Assembly (NCBI GenBank): GCA_964390465.1 | Contig: CAYMIJ010000003.1 | Location: 186,001 to 250,000 of the forward strand | Length of the DNA: 64,000 nucleotides | Reading direction: 5' to 3' | Source: JADZAI01 sp964390465 | GTDB taxonomy: Bacteria; Pseudomonadota; Alphaproteobacteria; Micropepsales; Micropepsaceae | Shown: positions 32,936 to 42,325 of the stretch, one piece after another | Layout of the letters: each line of letters opens with the position of its first letter | How positions within the stretch are numbered: the stretch's first letter is position 1 | Position numbers and translations under genes: made by a program | The notes under the pieces: model-generated | Database searches by the model: none | Seen by the model: only the letters and a program-made list of their open reading frames with translations | What the model was told of the DNA's origin: nothing

Positions 32936-34825
32936 ATGCTGACCATTGACGACTTTTCCTGCCGCATCGCGGGGCGGCTGATCATCGACCATGCCTCGGC
33001 CTTCATTCCGGCCGGGCACAAGGTCGGGCTGGTCGGGCGCAACGGTTCGGGCAAAACAACACTTTTCAAAGCCATTCGCGGCGAAATGGAAAGTGAAAGC
33101 GGGCGTGTCTCGCTGCCCAAGGGCCTGCGCATCGGCGGGGTCGCGCAGGAAGCCCCGGCAAGTTCCACCAGCCTGCTGGATGTGGTGCTGGCCGCCGATG
33201 TCGAGCGCGGTGCCCTGCTGGCGGAATCAGAACACGCAACCGACCCGCACCGCATTGCCGAGATCGAATTGCGGCTGGCCGATATCGGTGCCCATGCGGC
33301 CCCGGCCCGCGCGGCAGAGATCCTTGCCGGTCTTGGCTTTGATGCGCAGGACATACTTCGTCCGTGTTCGGACTTTTCCGGCGGCTGGCGTATGCGCGTG
33401 GCGCTGGCCGCCGTGCTGTTTTCAGAACCTGACCTGCTGCTGCTGGACGAGCCGACCAACTATCTCGATCTTGAAGGCGCGCTGTGGCTGGAGGATTACC
33501 TCGCCCGCTATCCGCACACTGTGCTGCTCATCAGCCACGACCGCGATCTGCTCAACCGCGCGGTGGATGCCATCCTGCATCTGGAGAACGGCAAGCTGAC
33601 GCTTTACACCGGCGGCTTCGACCGCTTCCAGTCGCAGCGCGCCATGAAGCTCGACCTGCTGCGCGCCGCCAAGACGAAGCAGGACACCAAGGCCAAGCAT
33701 CTGCAGAAGTTCGTGGACCGCTTCCGCGCCAAGGCCTCCAAGGCCCGTCAGGCACAGAGCCGTATCAAGGCGCTGGAAAAGATGCAGACCATCGACCTGC
33801 CCGAAACCGAACGGGTGGCCCCGATCGTGTTTCCTGAAACCGAGGAAATGTCGCCGCCGGTTCTGGCCCTGAGCGGCGTTTCGGTTGGCTATGGCGATCA
33901 TGTCGTGCTGTCGAAGCTGAACCTGCGCATCGACCCGGATGACCGCATCGCGCTGCTGGGCAAGAACGGCAATGGCAAATCAACCTTTGCCAAGATGATC
34001 GCACGGCGTCTTCAGGCGATGAACGGCGAGATCGTGCGCTCGCCCAAATTGCGCGTCGGCTATTTCGCGCAGCACCAGATGGACGAACTCGATATGGACG
34101 GCACGCCGTTCAGCCATATGGCCGAGAAGATGCCGGACAGCATCGAATCGAAGGTGCGGGCGCGCTGCGGCTATTTCGGCTTCGGTGCCGACAAGGTGTT
34201 CACAAAAGTATCTGCGCTGTCGGGCGGCGAGAAGGCACGGCTGCTGCTGGCGCTCGCGGCTTTCGATGCACCGCATATCATCGTGCTGGACGAGCCGACC
34301 AACCATCTCGACATCGAGGCCCGCGCCGCGCTGATCGAAGCCATTGCCGGGTATGACGGCGCGGTCATTCTGGTCAGCCATGACCGCCATCTGATCGAAA
34401 CCAGCGCCGATCAGCTGTGGCTGGTTGCCGATGGCAAGGTCGCGCCCTTCGAAGGCGACATGGACGATTACGAGGACTATGTGCTGGGCCGCAAAGGCGC
34501 GCCGGGTTCACGCGCTGCGCTGGAAGCGGCTGCCTCTGCCGAGAAGGCCTCCAAGGCCGAGCAGCGTAAAGCAGCTGCCGGCAAACGCAGCGAACTGGCA
34601 CCGCTGAAAAAGAAAGCCGATGCGGCGGAAAAAGAAGTCACGCGCCTGACGGGTGAGATTGCCAAAATCGAAACCGATCTGGCCAATCCCAAGCTCTATA
34701 AGGGCGAGCCGTTCAAGCTGCTGGATGCCACGAAGAAACGCGGGGAGCTTCAGAAGCTGCTGGCGGCGGCCGAGGCCGTGTGGATGGATGCGCTGGAACT
34801 CTATGAGGCAGCACAGGGCGGCTGA
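32936..34825 (+). CDS. ABC-F family ATPase
   Basis: 629 residues from the ATG at 32936; the frame extends far upstream without start signals and overlaps the antisense enolase-superfamily gene. Two ABC domains without membrane segments: Walker A G-R-N-G-S-G-K-T-T at 34-42 with signature F-S-G-G-W-R-M-R-V-A, and G-K-N-G-N-G-K-S-T with signature L-S-G-G-E-K-A-R-L. Both have L-D-E-P-T-N. A linker (P-site tRNA-interaction region) and a charged coiled coil at about 545-629 follow. ABC-F proteins act on the ribosome, resolving stalls; this one looks Uup/YheS-like. There is no sign of an antibiotic-resistance role. Confidence 0.92.
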   Translation: MLTIDDFSCRIAGRLIIDHASAFIPAGHKVGLVGRNGSGKTTLFKAIRGEMESESGRVSLPKGLRIGGVAQEAPASSTSLLDVVLAADVERGALLAESEHATDPHRIAEIELRLADIGAHAAPARAAEILAGLGFDAQDILRPCSDFSGGWRMRVALAAVLFSEPDLLLLDEPTNYLDLEGALWLEDYLARYPHTVLLISHDRDLLNRAVDAILHLENGKLTLYTGGFDRFQSQRAMKLDLLRAAKTKQDTKAKHLQKFVDRFRAKASKARQAQSRIKALEKMQTIDLPETERVAPIVFPETEEMSPPVLALSGVSVGYGDHVVLSKLNLRIDPDDRIALLGKNGNGKSTFAKMIARRLQAMNGEIVRSPKLRVGYFAQHQMDELDMDGTPFSHMAEKMPDSIESKVRARCGYFGFGADKVFTKVSALSGGEKARLLLALAAFDAPHIIVLDEPTNHLDIEARAALIEAIAGYDGAVILVSHDRHLIETSADQLWLVADGKVAPFEGDMDDYEDYVLGRKGAPGSRAALEAAASAEKASKAEQRKAAAGKRSELAPLKKKADAAEKEVTRLTGEIAKIETDLANPKLYKGEPFKLLDATKKRGELQKLLAAAEAVWMDALELYEAAQGG

Positions 34826-34837
34826 GGCTGGCTTAAG

Positions 34838-35578
34838 TCAGCGCAGTCTTTCCTTGGCGAGCTTGTACCAACGTGCATTGATGCGCCGGACATGCGGCGG
34901 TGACGTATCAATGGTTTTGACGATGGTAGTGAAATGGGCGCGTGCGTCAGTGTCGCGGCCCATCACCAGAAGATATTCGGCATAACGGAATAAAGCCTCT
35001 GGCCCCGGAAAATATTTAATCAGCGCCTCATATTCCGCAACGGCTAAATCTGTCTTGCGCTGACCGGCCAGCGCCCGTGCAAAAAGAAGATGTCCTTCAG
35101 AATCCGTAGCCGTCGGATGATCATGTTGATAGCGATCCAGCACCTCTGCCGCTTCGGCAAAATTGCCTGTTTCAACCAACGACCTGGCGAACCCCATCTG
35201 AAGGCGCGGATCATCCGCGAATGGGCCAGCCGCCAGATCGCGGTAGATCGGCAGCCCTTCTTCCGCCCGGCCAATACGCATGTATTCGTCTGCTAGTTTC
35301 TGGCGTGCCTCAACCGAATGGCTCAGCTCAGCATCGTGCTTCAGTTTGCGCAGATGCCGTTCAGGATCACGCAGATCCAGTGCGACATCTTTGACTTTCT
35401 GAACATCAGGACTGGACAACATGGATGGCAGAACATTGACGGCAAGATAGGCGATAGAGCCAATGACGGGCAGAAAAATGATAACATAGAGCCACGGCAT
35501 CAACAGGCCGTGCTTCCCTGCATGAATGATGCAGGTCAACATCAACAGACCTGAGCCAATCAGATAAATATAGGGCAT
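34838..35578 (-). CDS. Membrane-anchored tetratricopeptide repeat protein
   Basis: 246 residues. Two hydrophobic segments (about 3-20 and 26-47) resemble the N-terminal membrane region of phospholipase D/cardiolipin-synthase-like proteins. A long helical region of at least four TPR-like units follows (R-I-G-R-A-E-E-G-L-P-I-Y-R-D-L-A; E-T-G-N-F-A-E-A-A-E-V-L-D-R-Y). It likely presents a TPR scaffold in the cytoplasm for unknown partners. It is convergent with the ABC-F gene at 12 bases and lies 39 bases downstream of holC. Confidence 0.75.
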   Translation of the reverse strand: MPYIYLIGSGLLMLTCIIHAGKHGLLMPWLYVIIFLPVIGSIAYLAVNVLPSMLSSPDVQKVKDVALDLRDPERHLRKLKHDAELSHSVEARQKLADEYMRIGRAEEGLPIYRDLAAGPFADDPRLQMGFARSLVETGNFAEAAEVLDRYQHDHPTATDSEGHLLFARALAGQRKTDLAVAEYEALIKYFPGPEALFRYAEYLLVMGRDTDARAHFTTIVKTIDTSPPHVRRINARWYKLAKERLR

Positions 35579-35617
35579 GGCCGCCTGCTCAAATGGACTG
35601 AGGGCGACTTTACAGTC

Positions 35618-36076
35618 TTACGCCTGCTTTTCCCAGCGGCCTTCGTCGGATTGTTTCCAGTAGGTGACAGAAAGGCCAGCGGCCTTCGCGTCTTTCCACT
35701 GACTGCGCGCCTCACCCACGGCCACCTCGTCGCGGCCATCAAACATCAGCACGATGCGTTCCATGCCGCCCAGCGCCGCGAAATCGCCCGGCTGGGCGCC
35801 ATCAACCAGAAACAGCGCGCTGGCGCCGTTCGGGTTTTCGTCCTCGGCCGTCAGATAGATGGGCTGGCGTTCAGGGTAGCCATCAACGCGCCGACCATGT
35901 GGCAGGACACTGTCGGTTTTGTAGGTCCATAAATGCGCGTCCAGCGCGTCCACCCGTGCCTCGCTGCCAGCCCGCACCACGGCCCGCCAGCCGCGCTCCA
36001 GCGTTTTGGACAGCAAAGGCGGGAGCGCTGTTTCCAGCGTCTCCCGTTGCAGGTGATAGAACCAGACCTCGGCCAT
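35618..36076 (-). CDS. holC: DNA polymerase III chi subunit
   Basis: 152 residues, the usual length. It opens E-V-W-F-Y-H-L and contains L-D-A-H-L-W-T-Y-K-T-D-S-V-L-P-H-G, typical of alphaproteobacterial chi, which links the clamp loader to single-strand-binding protein. The gene lies 11 bases downstream of pepA, the usual alphaproteobacterial order, so the two are probably co-transcribed. Confidence 0.92.
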   Translation of the reverse strand: MAEVWFYHLQRETLETALPPLLSKTLERGWRAVVRAGSEARVDALDAHLWTYKTDSVLPHGRRVDGYPERQPIYLTAEDENPNGASALFLVDGAQPGDFAALGGMERIVLMFDGRDEVAVGEARSQWKDAKAAGLSVTYWKQSDEGRWEKQA

Positions 36077-36087
36077 GGCCCTTTGTG

Positions 36088-37554
36088 TCAGCCTTCGGCG
36101 ACGTTCTTCACGAAGCGATCGAGCAGACGCACACCGAAGCCGGTTGCGCCTTCAGGGTGCGAGTGACGCGCCTTGCCGCTCCATGCCACGCCCGCGATGT
36201 CGAGATGCGCCCACTTCGTGCCATTCACGAAGCGCTGCAGGAACATCGCACCGACGATCGAGCCGCCCAAGCGGTTGCCGGTGATGTTCTTCATGTCGGC
36301 GCAGTTGGAGTCGATGGCGCGGTCGAGCGAGTCCACAAGCGGCAGACGCCAGAGTTCCTCGCTGACACCCTTGCCCGCTTCCGTCAGAGCCGATGCCAGT
36401 TCGTCATTGTTCGAGAACAGACCAGCATGATCGGCGCCCAGCGCGATGGTGATCGCGCCCGTCAGCGTGGCGAGGTTGACCATGTAGCGCGGCTTGAAAC
36501 GGTCCTGCGTGTACCAGAGCGCGTCAGCCAGAACGAGGCGGCCTTCGGCATCGGTGTTCCAGACTTCGATCGTCTGGCCCGACATCGAGGTGACAATGTC
36601 GCCGGGACGCTGGGCGTCACCGTCCGGCATGTTTTCAACGAGGCCCATGACAGCCACGACATTGGCCTTGGCCTTGCGGGTGGCGAGCGCCTTCATGGCA
36701 CCAGCAACGGCGCCGGCGCCGCCCATGTCCCATTTCATGTCCCACATGCCATCGCCCGGTTTCAGCGAGATGCCGCCGGTGTCGAAGGTCACGCCCTTGC
36801 CGACCAGCGCGATCGGCGCTTCCTTGGCATTGCCGCCCTTCCACTGAAGGACCACCAGCTTGGATTCCTTGGGGCTGCCCTGACCGACGCCCAGCAGCGA
36901 GCCCATGCCGAGCTTCTTCATTTCCTTTTCGCCCAGCACCTCGACGCCGACGCCCAGCGCTTTCAGTTCCTGACAGCGGGCGGCAAAGGATTCGGGGTAA
37001 ATGATGTTGGCAGGCTCAGAAACCAGATCGCGCGTGAAGAATACACCGTCGATGAGCGCCTCATGCGCCTTCCAGCATTTGCGCGCAGCAGCCGCATCGG
37101 CGGTCTGCACCTCGATCTGCTTCAGCGAAGGTTTGTGTTCGGCTTTCAGTCTGGTGCGGTATTTGTCGAAGCGATAGGCGCGCAGACTTGCCCCGAAGGC
37201 CGCTGCTGATGCCTGTTCCGCAGTGACATCAAGTGCGAAAACCAGCTTCGTTTCACCGCTGACGAGATAGCGCGCGGTGATTGCACCACCCGCCATTTCA
37301 CATGCCATCTCGCTGATATCGGCTTCCTTGCCGAGCCCGACCACGGCAACCCGCTGCCCCTTTGGCCCTGCGACATCCAGCACCTGATTTTTGCCGCCGG
37401 TGAAGCGATTGCGCTTCAACGATGCCGTGATGGCCCCGCCCATCGCCTTGTCGGCGGCGGCAGCCTGTTTCATCAACTTGCCGCCTTCGGTCGCGCCGAC
37501 GATCAGAAGCCCATCCTTGGCCGGGCCGAAACCCGTAAACCGCACATCCATCAT
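36088..37554 (-). CDS. pepA: Leucyl aminopeptidase (M17)
   Basis: 488 residues. The M17 signature N-T-D-A-E-G-R-L-V-L-A-D-A-L is at about residues 330-343. The upstream metal and catalytic Lys block is K-G-V-T-F-D-T-G-G-I-S-L-K-P. It removes N-terminal residues in the cytoplasm with two divalent metals. It is divergent from lptF; the 205-base gap between them contains two hairpin-forming sequences. Confidence 0.97.
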   Translation of the reverse strand: MMDVRFTGFGPAKDGLLIVGATEGGKLMKQAAAADKAMGGAITASLKRNRFTGGKNQVLDVAGPKGQRVAVVGLGKEADISEMACEMAGGAITARYLVSGETKLVFALDVTAEQASAAAFGASLRAYRFDKYRTRLKAEHKPSLKQIEVQTADAAAARKCWKAHEALIDGVFFTRDLVSEPANIIYPESFAARCQELKALGVGVEVLGEKEMKKLGMGSLLGVGQGSPKESKLVVLQWKGGNAKEAPIALVGKGVTFDTGGISLKPGDGMWDMKWDMGGAGAVAGAMKALATRKAKANVVAVMGLVENMPDGDAQRPGDIVTSMSGQTIEVWNTDAEGRLVLADALWYTQDRFKPRYMVNLATLTGAITIALGADHAGLFSNNDELASALTEAGKGVSEELWRLPLVDSLDRAIDSNCADMKNITGNRLGGSIVGAMFLQRFVNGTKWAHLDIAGVAWSGKARHSHPEGATGFGVRLLDRFVKNVAEG

Positions 37555-37644
37555 CTGTCCCTTGTCTTGTTCAAATGCCTGCCGGGCGCAGAAAAAGCCG
37601 CAATCAGGAATGTTGCGGCGTTCCCCGGCCTTGATTAGACCGGA

Positions 37645-37662
37645 GCCGGACTCACGTCCGGC
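37645..37662. promoter_or_regulatory. Perfect hairpin in the pepA-lptF intergenic region
   Basis: GCCGGAC and GTCCGGC form a 7-bp perfect stem with a 4-base loop (TCAC). A second, imperfect one (TCAGGGCG, CGCCCCTGA; about 37694-37722) follows. They fall between divergent pepA and lptF and could be leader structures or operators. No T run follows, so terminator function is doubtful. Confidence 0.3.
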
Positions 37663-37759
37663 CCGAAGCGGAAAGTCCTAGAACAATCCGTTTCAGGGCG
37701 GAAGCCGCAAAGCGCCCCTGACGGGAACGTTACCGGGCAACCGTTGGAAAGCAGGGAGC

Positions 37760-38875
37760 ATGTCGAGGCTGAGCCGCTACATCTTCGCTCAAGCGTTCTG
37801 GCCGTTCCTGTTCTTCGTGGCAGTGCTGGCTGGAATCGTGTGGCTGTCACAGTCGCTGCGCTATGTGAACGTCATCGTCGATCAGGGGCAGTCGGCAGGC
37901 ATGTTCCTGTATCTGATCGTGCTGATGCTGCCGAGCCTGCTGATCTTCGTGCTGCCGGCCGCCCTTCTGTTCGCCGTATTCTATGCACTGTTCCGGATGC
38001 AGGGCGATAGCGAGCTGGTGGTCATGACCGCATCGGGCCGTTCGCGTCTGGCCATGGCCTGGCCGCTGGCCGTGCTGGGCGTGCTGGCCGCGCTGATCCA
38101 TCTGGCGGTGAACCTCTATCTGATGCCGCTCGGCCAGCGCACGCTGAAAGACCGGATGTATGAAATCCGTAGTGATCTGGTGGCGAACGTGTTGCGCGAG
38201 GGGCAGTTCACGACCCCCTCTGACGGGCTGACGGTTTATGTGCGCCAGCGTTCGGGATCAGCCAGCGCTCGCGGGATTCTGGTGCATGACAATCGTGATA
38301 CCGCCAAGGCCGTAACCTATATGGCTGAAGCGGGCGAAATCGTACCGGGGGATGCCGGCCCGCGCTTCGTGCTTGTGAATGGCAACGTGCAGCGCGTCGA
38401 AGGACCAGGTCGCATCGCCACCCTGCAGTTCGAGCGCTATGTGATCGACCTCGCGCCGTTTCAGAAAGCCGGACGCGCCGATGACCGCGGCACACAGGAA
38501 CGTTATCTGGACGAACTGCTGCAGCCCGCGGCCACAGTGTCCGTTGACAAACAGCGTTCCTATTTTGCCGACGCGCATGAGCGGCTTTCATCGCCGCTCT
38601 ATAATCTCGTGTTTGCATTGATCCCCGCCGCTGCCATCCTGGCCGCTGGATCTGCCCGCCGCTCGATCGCCGGGCGCATCGGCATGGCAGCCTTCATCGC
38701 ACTGGCCATTCGCATGGCAGGGCTTGGGGTCAGGGGCGCTGTCGGCGGCAATCCGGCCCTGTGGCCGCTGCTCTATATCGTGCCGGTTGCGGGCATCGTT
38801 CTGGCGCTGATCTGGCTGTCGGGCCTGCGTCTGCCGCGTCGGCAGCGCATGCCTCATCCAGAGGTCGCCGCATGA
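37760..38875 (+). CDS. lptF: LPS export ABC transporter permease LptF
   Basis: 371 residues of the LptF/YjgP family. The N-terminal membrane part begins Y-I-F-A-Q-A-F-W-P-F, and the inner-membrane bundle flanks a periplasmic beta-jellyroll. LptF and LptG with LptB form the inner-membrane pump that extracts LPS and feeds the Lpt bridge. LptB is not in this window. The stop overlaps the lptG ATG (ATGA). GGGAG sits about 5 bases before the start. Confidence 0.95.
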   Translation: MSRLSRYIFAQAFWPFLFFVAVLAGIVWLSQSLRYVNVIVDQGQSAGMFLYLIVLMLPSLLIFVLPAALLFAVFYALFRMQGDSELVVMTASGRSRLAMAWPLAVLGVLAALIHLAVNLYLMPLGQRTLKDRMYEIRSDLVANVLREGQFTTPSDGLTVYVRQRSGSASARGILVHDNRDTAKAVTYMAEAGEIVPGDAGPRFVLVNGNVQRVEGPGRIATLQFERYVIDLAPFQKAGRADDRGTQERYLDELLQPAATVSVDKQRSYFADAHERLSSPLYNLVFALIPAAAILAAGSARRSIAGRIGMAAFIALAIRMAGLGVRGAVGGNPALWPLLYIVPVAGIVLALIWLSGLRLPRRQRMPHPEVAA

Positions 38876-39963
38876 GAGGTTTTGTCCTTGCCCGATATCT
38901 GTCGTGGCGTTTCCTGAAAAGCTGCGCGCTGGTGCTGACCGTGCTGGCCGTGTTCGTTTTCATCATCAATCTGGCCGAACTGCTGAACCGCAGCGCGGGC
39001 AAGGAGGACATGACCTTCACCCTGGCGGTGGCCATGTCGGTGTTCAAGCTGCCGCTGACGCTGAACAAGGTGCTGCCCTTCGTCATCCTGTTTGCCGCCA
39101 TGTGGATGTTCTCACGCCTTGCGCATTTTCATGAGGTCGAGGCCATCCGCGCTTCTGGCGTTTCCGGCTGGAAGATCATCGCCCCGCCTGTGGTGACGGC
39201 CCTGCTTCTGGGTGTTTTTTCCACACTGGTCATCAACCCGGTGGCGGCCCAGTCAGCCAGCAAATTCGAGCAGCTTGAGGCGCGTTATCTGCGTGGGCGC
39301 GTTTCCATTCTGGCCGCCCTGCCAACCGGTGTATGGCTGCGACAGGGTGATGAAAAAAATCAGGCGGTGATCCATGCACTGCGGGCCGCCAGTGCCGACA
39401 TGTCTCTGGAGGATGTCACCGTCTTCATCTATGCCGGCCAGGATCAGTTCGAACGGCGGCTGGATGCGAAGTCGGCCGTTCTGGAACAGGGCCACTGGCG
39501 CTTAAGCGATGTCTTTGAGACGCGTGCAGGCCAGCCGACCACGCCGCTCGGCACCTATGATCTGCCAACCCTGCTGACCGCTGACGAAGTGCGCGACAGC
39601 TTTACATCACCAGACACGGTGTCGTTCTGGGATCTGCCGCGCTTCATCAATACCGCCGAAAATGCGGGCTTCACGGCGGTCAGGCACCGTATGCATTTCA
39701 ATGCACTGGCGCTGGCCCCGCTGGGACTTGCAGCTATGGTGCTGATCGCTGCCGCGTTCGCTCTGCGTCCGGCCCGGTTCGGCGGCACGGGCGGTCTGCT
39801 CGCCACCGCCGCAGCAACGGGCTTCGTGTTCTATTTCGTCAAGGATTTTACGCAGGCACTGGGGCTTTCCGGACTGGTGCCGCCGGTGACCGCCGCCGCT
39901 GTGCCACCGCTTGTCGGGATACTGTTCGGCGCAACCGCTCTCCTCTATCTTGAGGACAGCTAG
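38872..39963 (+). CDS. lptG: LPS export ABC transporter permease LptG
   Basis: 363 residues from the ATG at 38872 that overlaps the lptF stop; upstream frame extension lies inside lptF. Same architecture as LptF: an opening L-A-R-Y-L-S-W-R-F-L, then helices, a periplasmic jellyroll and C-terminal helices. The V-E-A-I-R-A-S-G-V-S-G-W-K segment is the coupling-helix region that contacts LptB. Co-operonic with lptD and surA, 4 bases from lptD. Confidence 0.95.
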   Translation: MRGFVLARYLSWRFLKSCALVLTVLAVFVFIINLAELLNRSAGKEDMTFTLAVAMSVFKLPLTLNKVLPFVILFAAMWMFSRLAHFHEVEAIRASGVSGWKIIAPPVVTALLLGVFSTLVINPVAAQSASKFEQLEARYLRGRVSILAALPTGVWLRQGDEKNQAVIHALRAASADMSLEDVTVFIYAGQDQFERRLDAKSAVLEQGHWRLSDVFETRAGQPTTPLGTYDLPTLLTADEVRDSFTSPDTVSFWDLPRFINTAENAGFTAVRHRMHFNALALAPLGLAAMVLIAAAFALRPARFGGTGGLLATAAATGFVFYFVKDFTQALGLSGLVPPVTAAAVPPLVGILFGATALLYLEDS

Positions 39964-39967
39964 CGCC

Positions 39968-42193
39968 ATGTCCCTTAAATCCATCCTGCTTGCCTCAGCC
40001 TGTCTCTGCCTGCCTGCCTTCGCCGCGGCCAAGGCGCCGCTTGTCTCGTATGATACGACCAAGCCCATTCTTTTTCAGGCGGACCGGGTGATCTACGACC
40101 CCGACGGCAAAACGGTGCGCATCAGCGGGCATGTCGAGATTGCCGGTGACGGGCGCACACTGACCGCCGACGACGTGCTGTATAATCAAGTGACAGGACG
40201 GGTGACGGCGCAGGGCCATGTCATCATCCGCGAGCCGAATGGCGCGGCGCTGACCGCTGACGAGATGGAGCTGACCGGCGATCTGAAGGACGGCGCGATC
40301 AAGAATATCGTGGTGTTTCTGGATGAATATGCCCGGCTGGCCGCAGCTCGGGCCACGCGCGAAAGCGGCGCACGCACAACACTGGAAGCGGCCGTATTCA
40401 GCCCCTGTCGGATCTGCACCGACAAGGGCCAGAAGGAACCGCTGTGGCAGGTGAAGTCGGCCAAGGTTGTCTGGGACCAGACTGCCAAGCGCATTTCCTA
40501 TGAAGATGCGTCGTTTGAAGTTTTCGGCACGCCGGTTGCCGGTTTGCCATTTTTCTCGCATGCCGATTTTTCGGTGAAGAACCAGACAGGCTTTCTTGCA
40601 CCGGTTCTGGGTTCATCCAGCGAGCGCGGCTCTTTCGTGGAAGTGCCATTTCACTGGGCGATGGATCCTTCCTATGATCTGACCATCACGCCGATGATCG
40701 CGACGGAAGTGAACCCCGTTCTGAAACTGGACTGGCGTCAGCAGACGACCAGCGGCTTCTACAACCTGTCCGGCAGCTATACCTATGATGACGCGACCGA
40801 TGTCACGGGGCGCAAGACCACCGGCCAGACCTCGTACAGCCATATCTTCGGGCGGGGGCGCTTTGAACTTTCAGAAACCACCCATTGGGGTTTCGACATC
40901 GAGCGGGCGTCTTCAAGCGCCTATCTGCGGCGTTATCAGATTTCCGAGGCCGACCGCCTGACCAGCCGCCTGTTCTGGGAATGGCGCGCGGGCCGTTCCT
41001 ACGCGACCGTTTCGGCTTTCTCGTTTCAGGGCCTGCGCCCCACCGACCGGCAAAGCACGACGCCGCTCGTGCTGCCGGAAATCGCCGTGCACTATGTGTT
41101 CGACAAGCCCGTATGGGGCGGCGAGCTGGCCATTGATGGCAACCTGCTGGCGCTGACCCGCAGTGAAGGCGCCAGCTCGCAACGTCTGTCGGCAGGGCTG
41201 TCATGGATGCGGCCAGAGATTCTTGAGAACGGTCTGGCTGTTACATTCTTTGCCGCAGCGCGCGGCGATATTTATCGCATCAGCGAGCCGGGGGCCCTGG
41301 CTTCGCCTCGCCTGAAGCCCGGTGATGTTCTGGTGCGCGGTTCGATCCATGCCGGGGTGGACCTGCGCTGGCCATTCGTGCGCACCACCGAAAGCGGTTA
41401 CACGCAGATCATCGAGCCGATTGTACAGCTTGTTGTGGCACCGCATGGCAGCAACAGCAGCGATATCCCGAATGAAGACAGCCTCAGCCTGGAGTTCGAT
41501 GCGACCAACCTGTTCCAGCCGGTGAAATTCACCGGGCTCGACCTGATCGAGAATGGGCCGCGCGCCAATATCGGGCTGCGCTATGCTGAGTTTTTCCCCT
41601 CGGGTGGCTCGCTGGAAGTGGTGGCCGGGTTTCAGGTGCGCGCCGATGATGACCCATCCTTCACGCCCGCCTCGGGTCTGGGTGAAACCCATTCCGACTA
41701 TGTGAGCCGCATCACTTTCGTGCCGTGGCCGGGCCTGACGATCACCAACCGCCTGCGACTGAACAAGGATGACTTTTCAGTCCGCCGCAACGAAGTTTAC
41801 GTGCAGGGCACAGGCAGCTGGTACGAGGTCGATGCCGCCTATCTCAAGCTGGGGGGCGACCCCGCCATTCCCGGCCTTTTGCCACGCGAAGAAGCCAGCC
41901 TGCGCACACGCGTGCATGTGTCAGACTACTGGAGCATAGTTGGCGGCATACGGCACGATCTGGAAAACGACCACATGATCGAGGGCCGCTTTGGCGTCGC
42001 TTATGAGGACGAGTGCGCCTATTTCGAAATGGGCCTGCGCCGCCGCTATACCACCGCCGAGCCTTCCACCACCGTGATGTTCACTGTGCGGCTGAAAATG
42101 CTGGGTGATGGCGAAACCGTGAAGCCACTATTCGAGAAAGATCCGTATCTGGGGAATGAAAGTCGTGATACCCGCGATTCCCGCTCGTTCTGA
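39968..42193 (+). CDS. lptD: LPS-assembly outer membrane protein LptD
   Basis: 741 residues from the ATG at 39968. Signal peptide (about 1-21), then the periplasmic OstA/beta-jellyroll domain (about 30-140, R-I-S-G-H-V-E-I and V-T-A-Q-G-H-V-I-I blocks), then a large beta barrel. Cysteines C147 and C150 (C-R-I-C) and one near the C-terminus (D-E-C-A-Y-F-E-M-G) could form the disulfides LptD needs. It inserts LPS into the outer leaflet with LptE. The gene sits directly after lptG and before surA, whose product assists such barrels. Confidence 0.94.
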   Translation: MSLKSILLASACLCLPAFAAAKAPLVSYDTTKPILFQADRVIYDPDGKTVRISGHVEIAGDGRTLTADDVLYNQVTGRVTAQGHVIIREPNGAALTADEMELTGDLKDGAIKNIVVFLDEYARLAAARATRESGARTTLEAAVFSPCRICTDKGQKEPLWQVKSAKVVWDQTAKRISYEDASFEVFGTPVAGLPFFSHADFSVKNQTGFLAPVLGSSSERGSFVEVPFHWAMDPSYDLTITPMIATEVNPVLKLDWRQQTTSGFYNLSGSYTYDDATDVTGRKTTGQTSYSHIFGRGRFELSETTHWGFDIERASSSAYLRRYQISEADRLTSRLFWEWRAGRSYATVSAFSFQGLRPTDRQSTTPLVLPEIAVHYVFDKPVWGGELAIDGNLLALTRSEGASSQRLSAGLSWMRPEILENGLAVTFFAAARGDIYRISEPGALASPRLKPGDVLVRGSIHAGVDLRWPFVRTTESGYTQIIEPIVQLVVAPHGSNSSDIPNEDSLSLEFDATNLFQPVKFTGLDLIENGPRANIGLRYAEFFPSGGSLEVVAGFQVRADDDPSFTPASGLGETHSDYVSRITFVPWPGLTITNRLRLNKDDFSVRRNEVYVQGTGSWYEVDAAYLKLGGDPAIPGLLPREEASLRTRVHVSDYWSIVGGIRHDLENDHMIEGRFGVAYEDECAYFEMGLRRRYTTAEPSTTVMFTVRLKMLGDGETVKPLFEKDPYLGNESRDTRDSRSF

Positions 42194-42325
42194 AGATCAT
42201 AATCTAGCCCCATTTGCAGGTAATCCGGGATTGGAACGGGCTGCTGATTTCTGTAGTCTGATCGCGTGCGGCGAGGGCCGGGGCCAAAGCGCGCGAACGT
42301 CCGTAATGGGCGCTGCTGAGTAAAG

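Noticed and set aside
31795..32949. 384-codon open frame antisense to the enolase-superfamily gene
   Set aside because: It matches no family, and the opposite strand has all metal-ligand blocks of the enolase superfamily.
35899..37209. 436-codon open frame antisense to pepA
   Set aside because: Complete overlap with pepA, no motif, no ribosome site, and composition typical of antisense translation.
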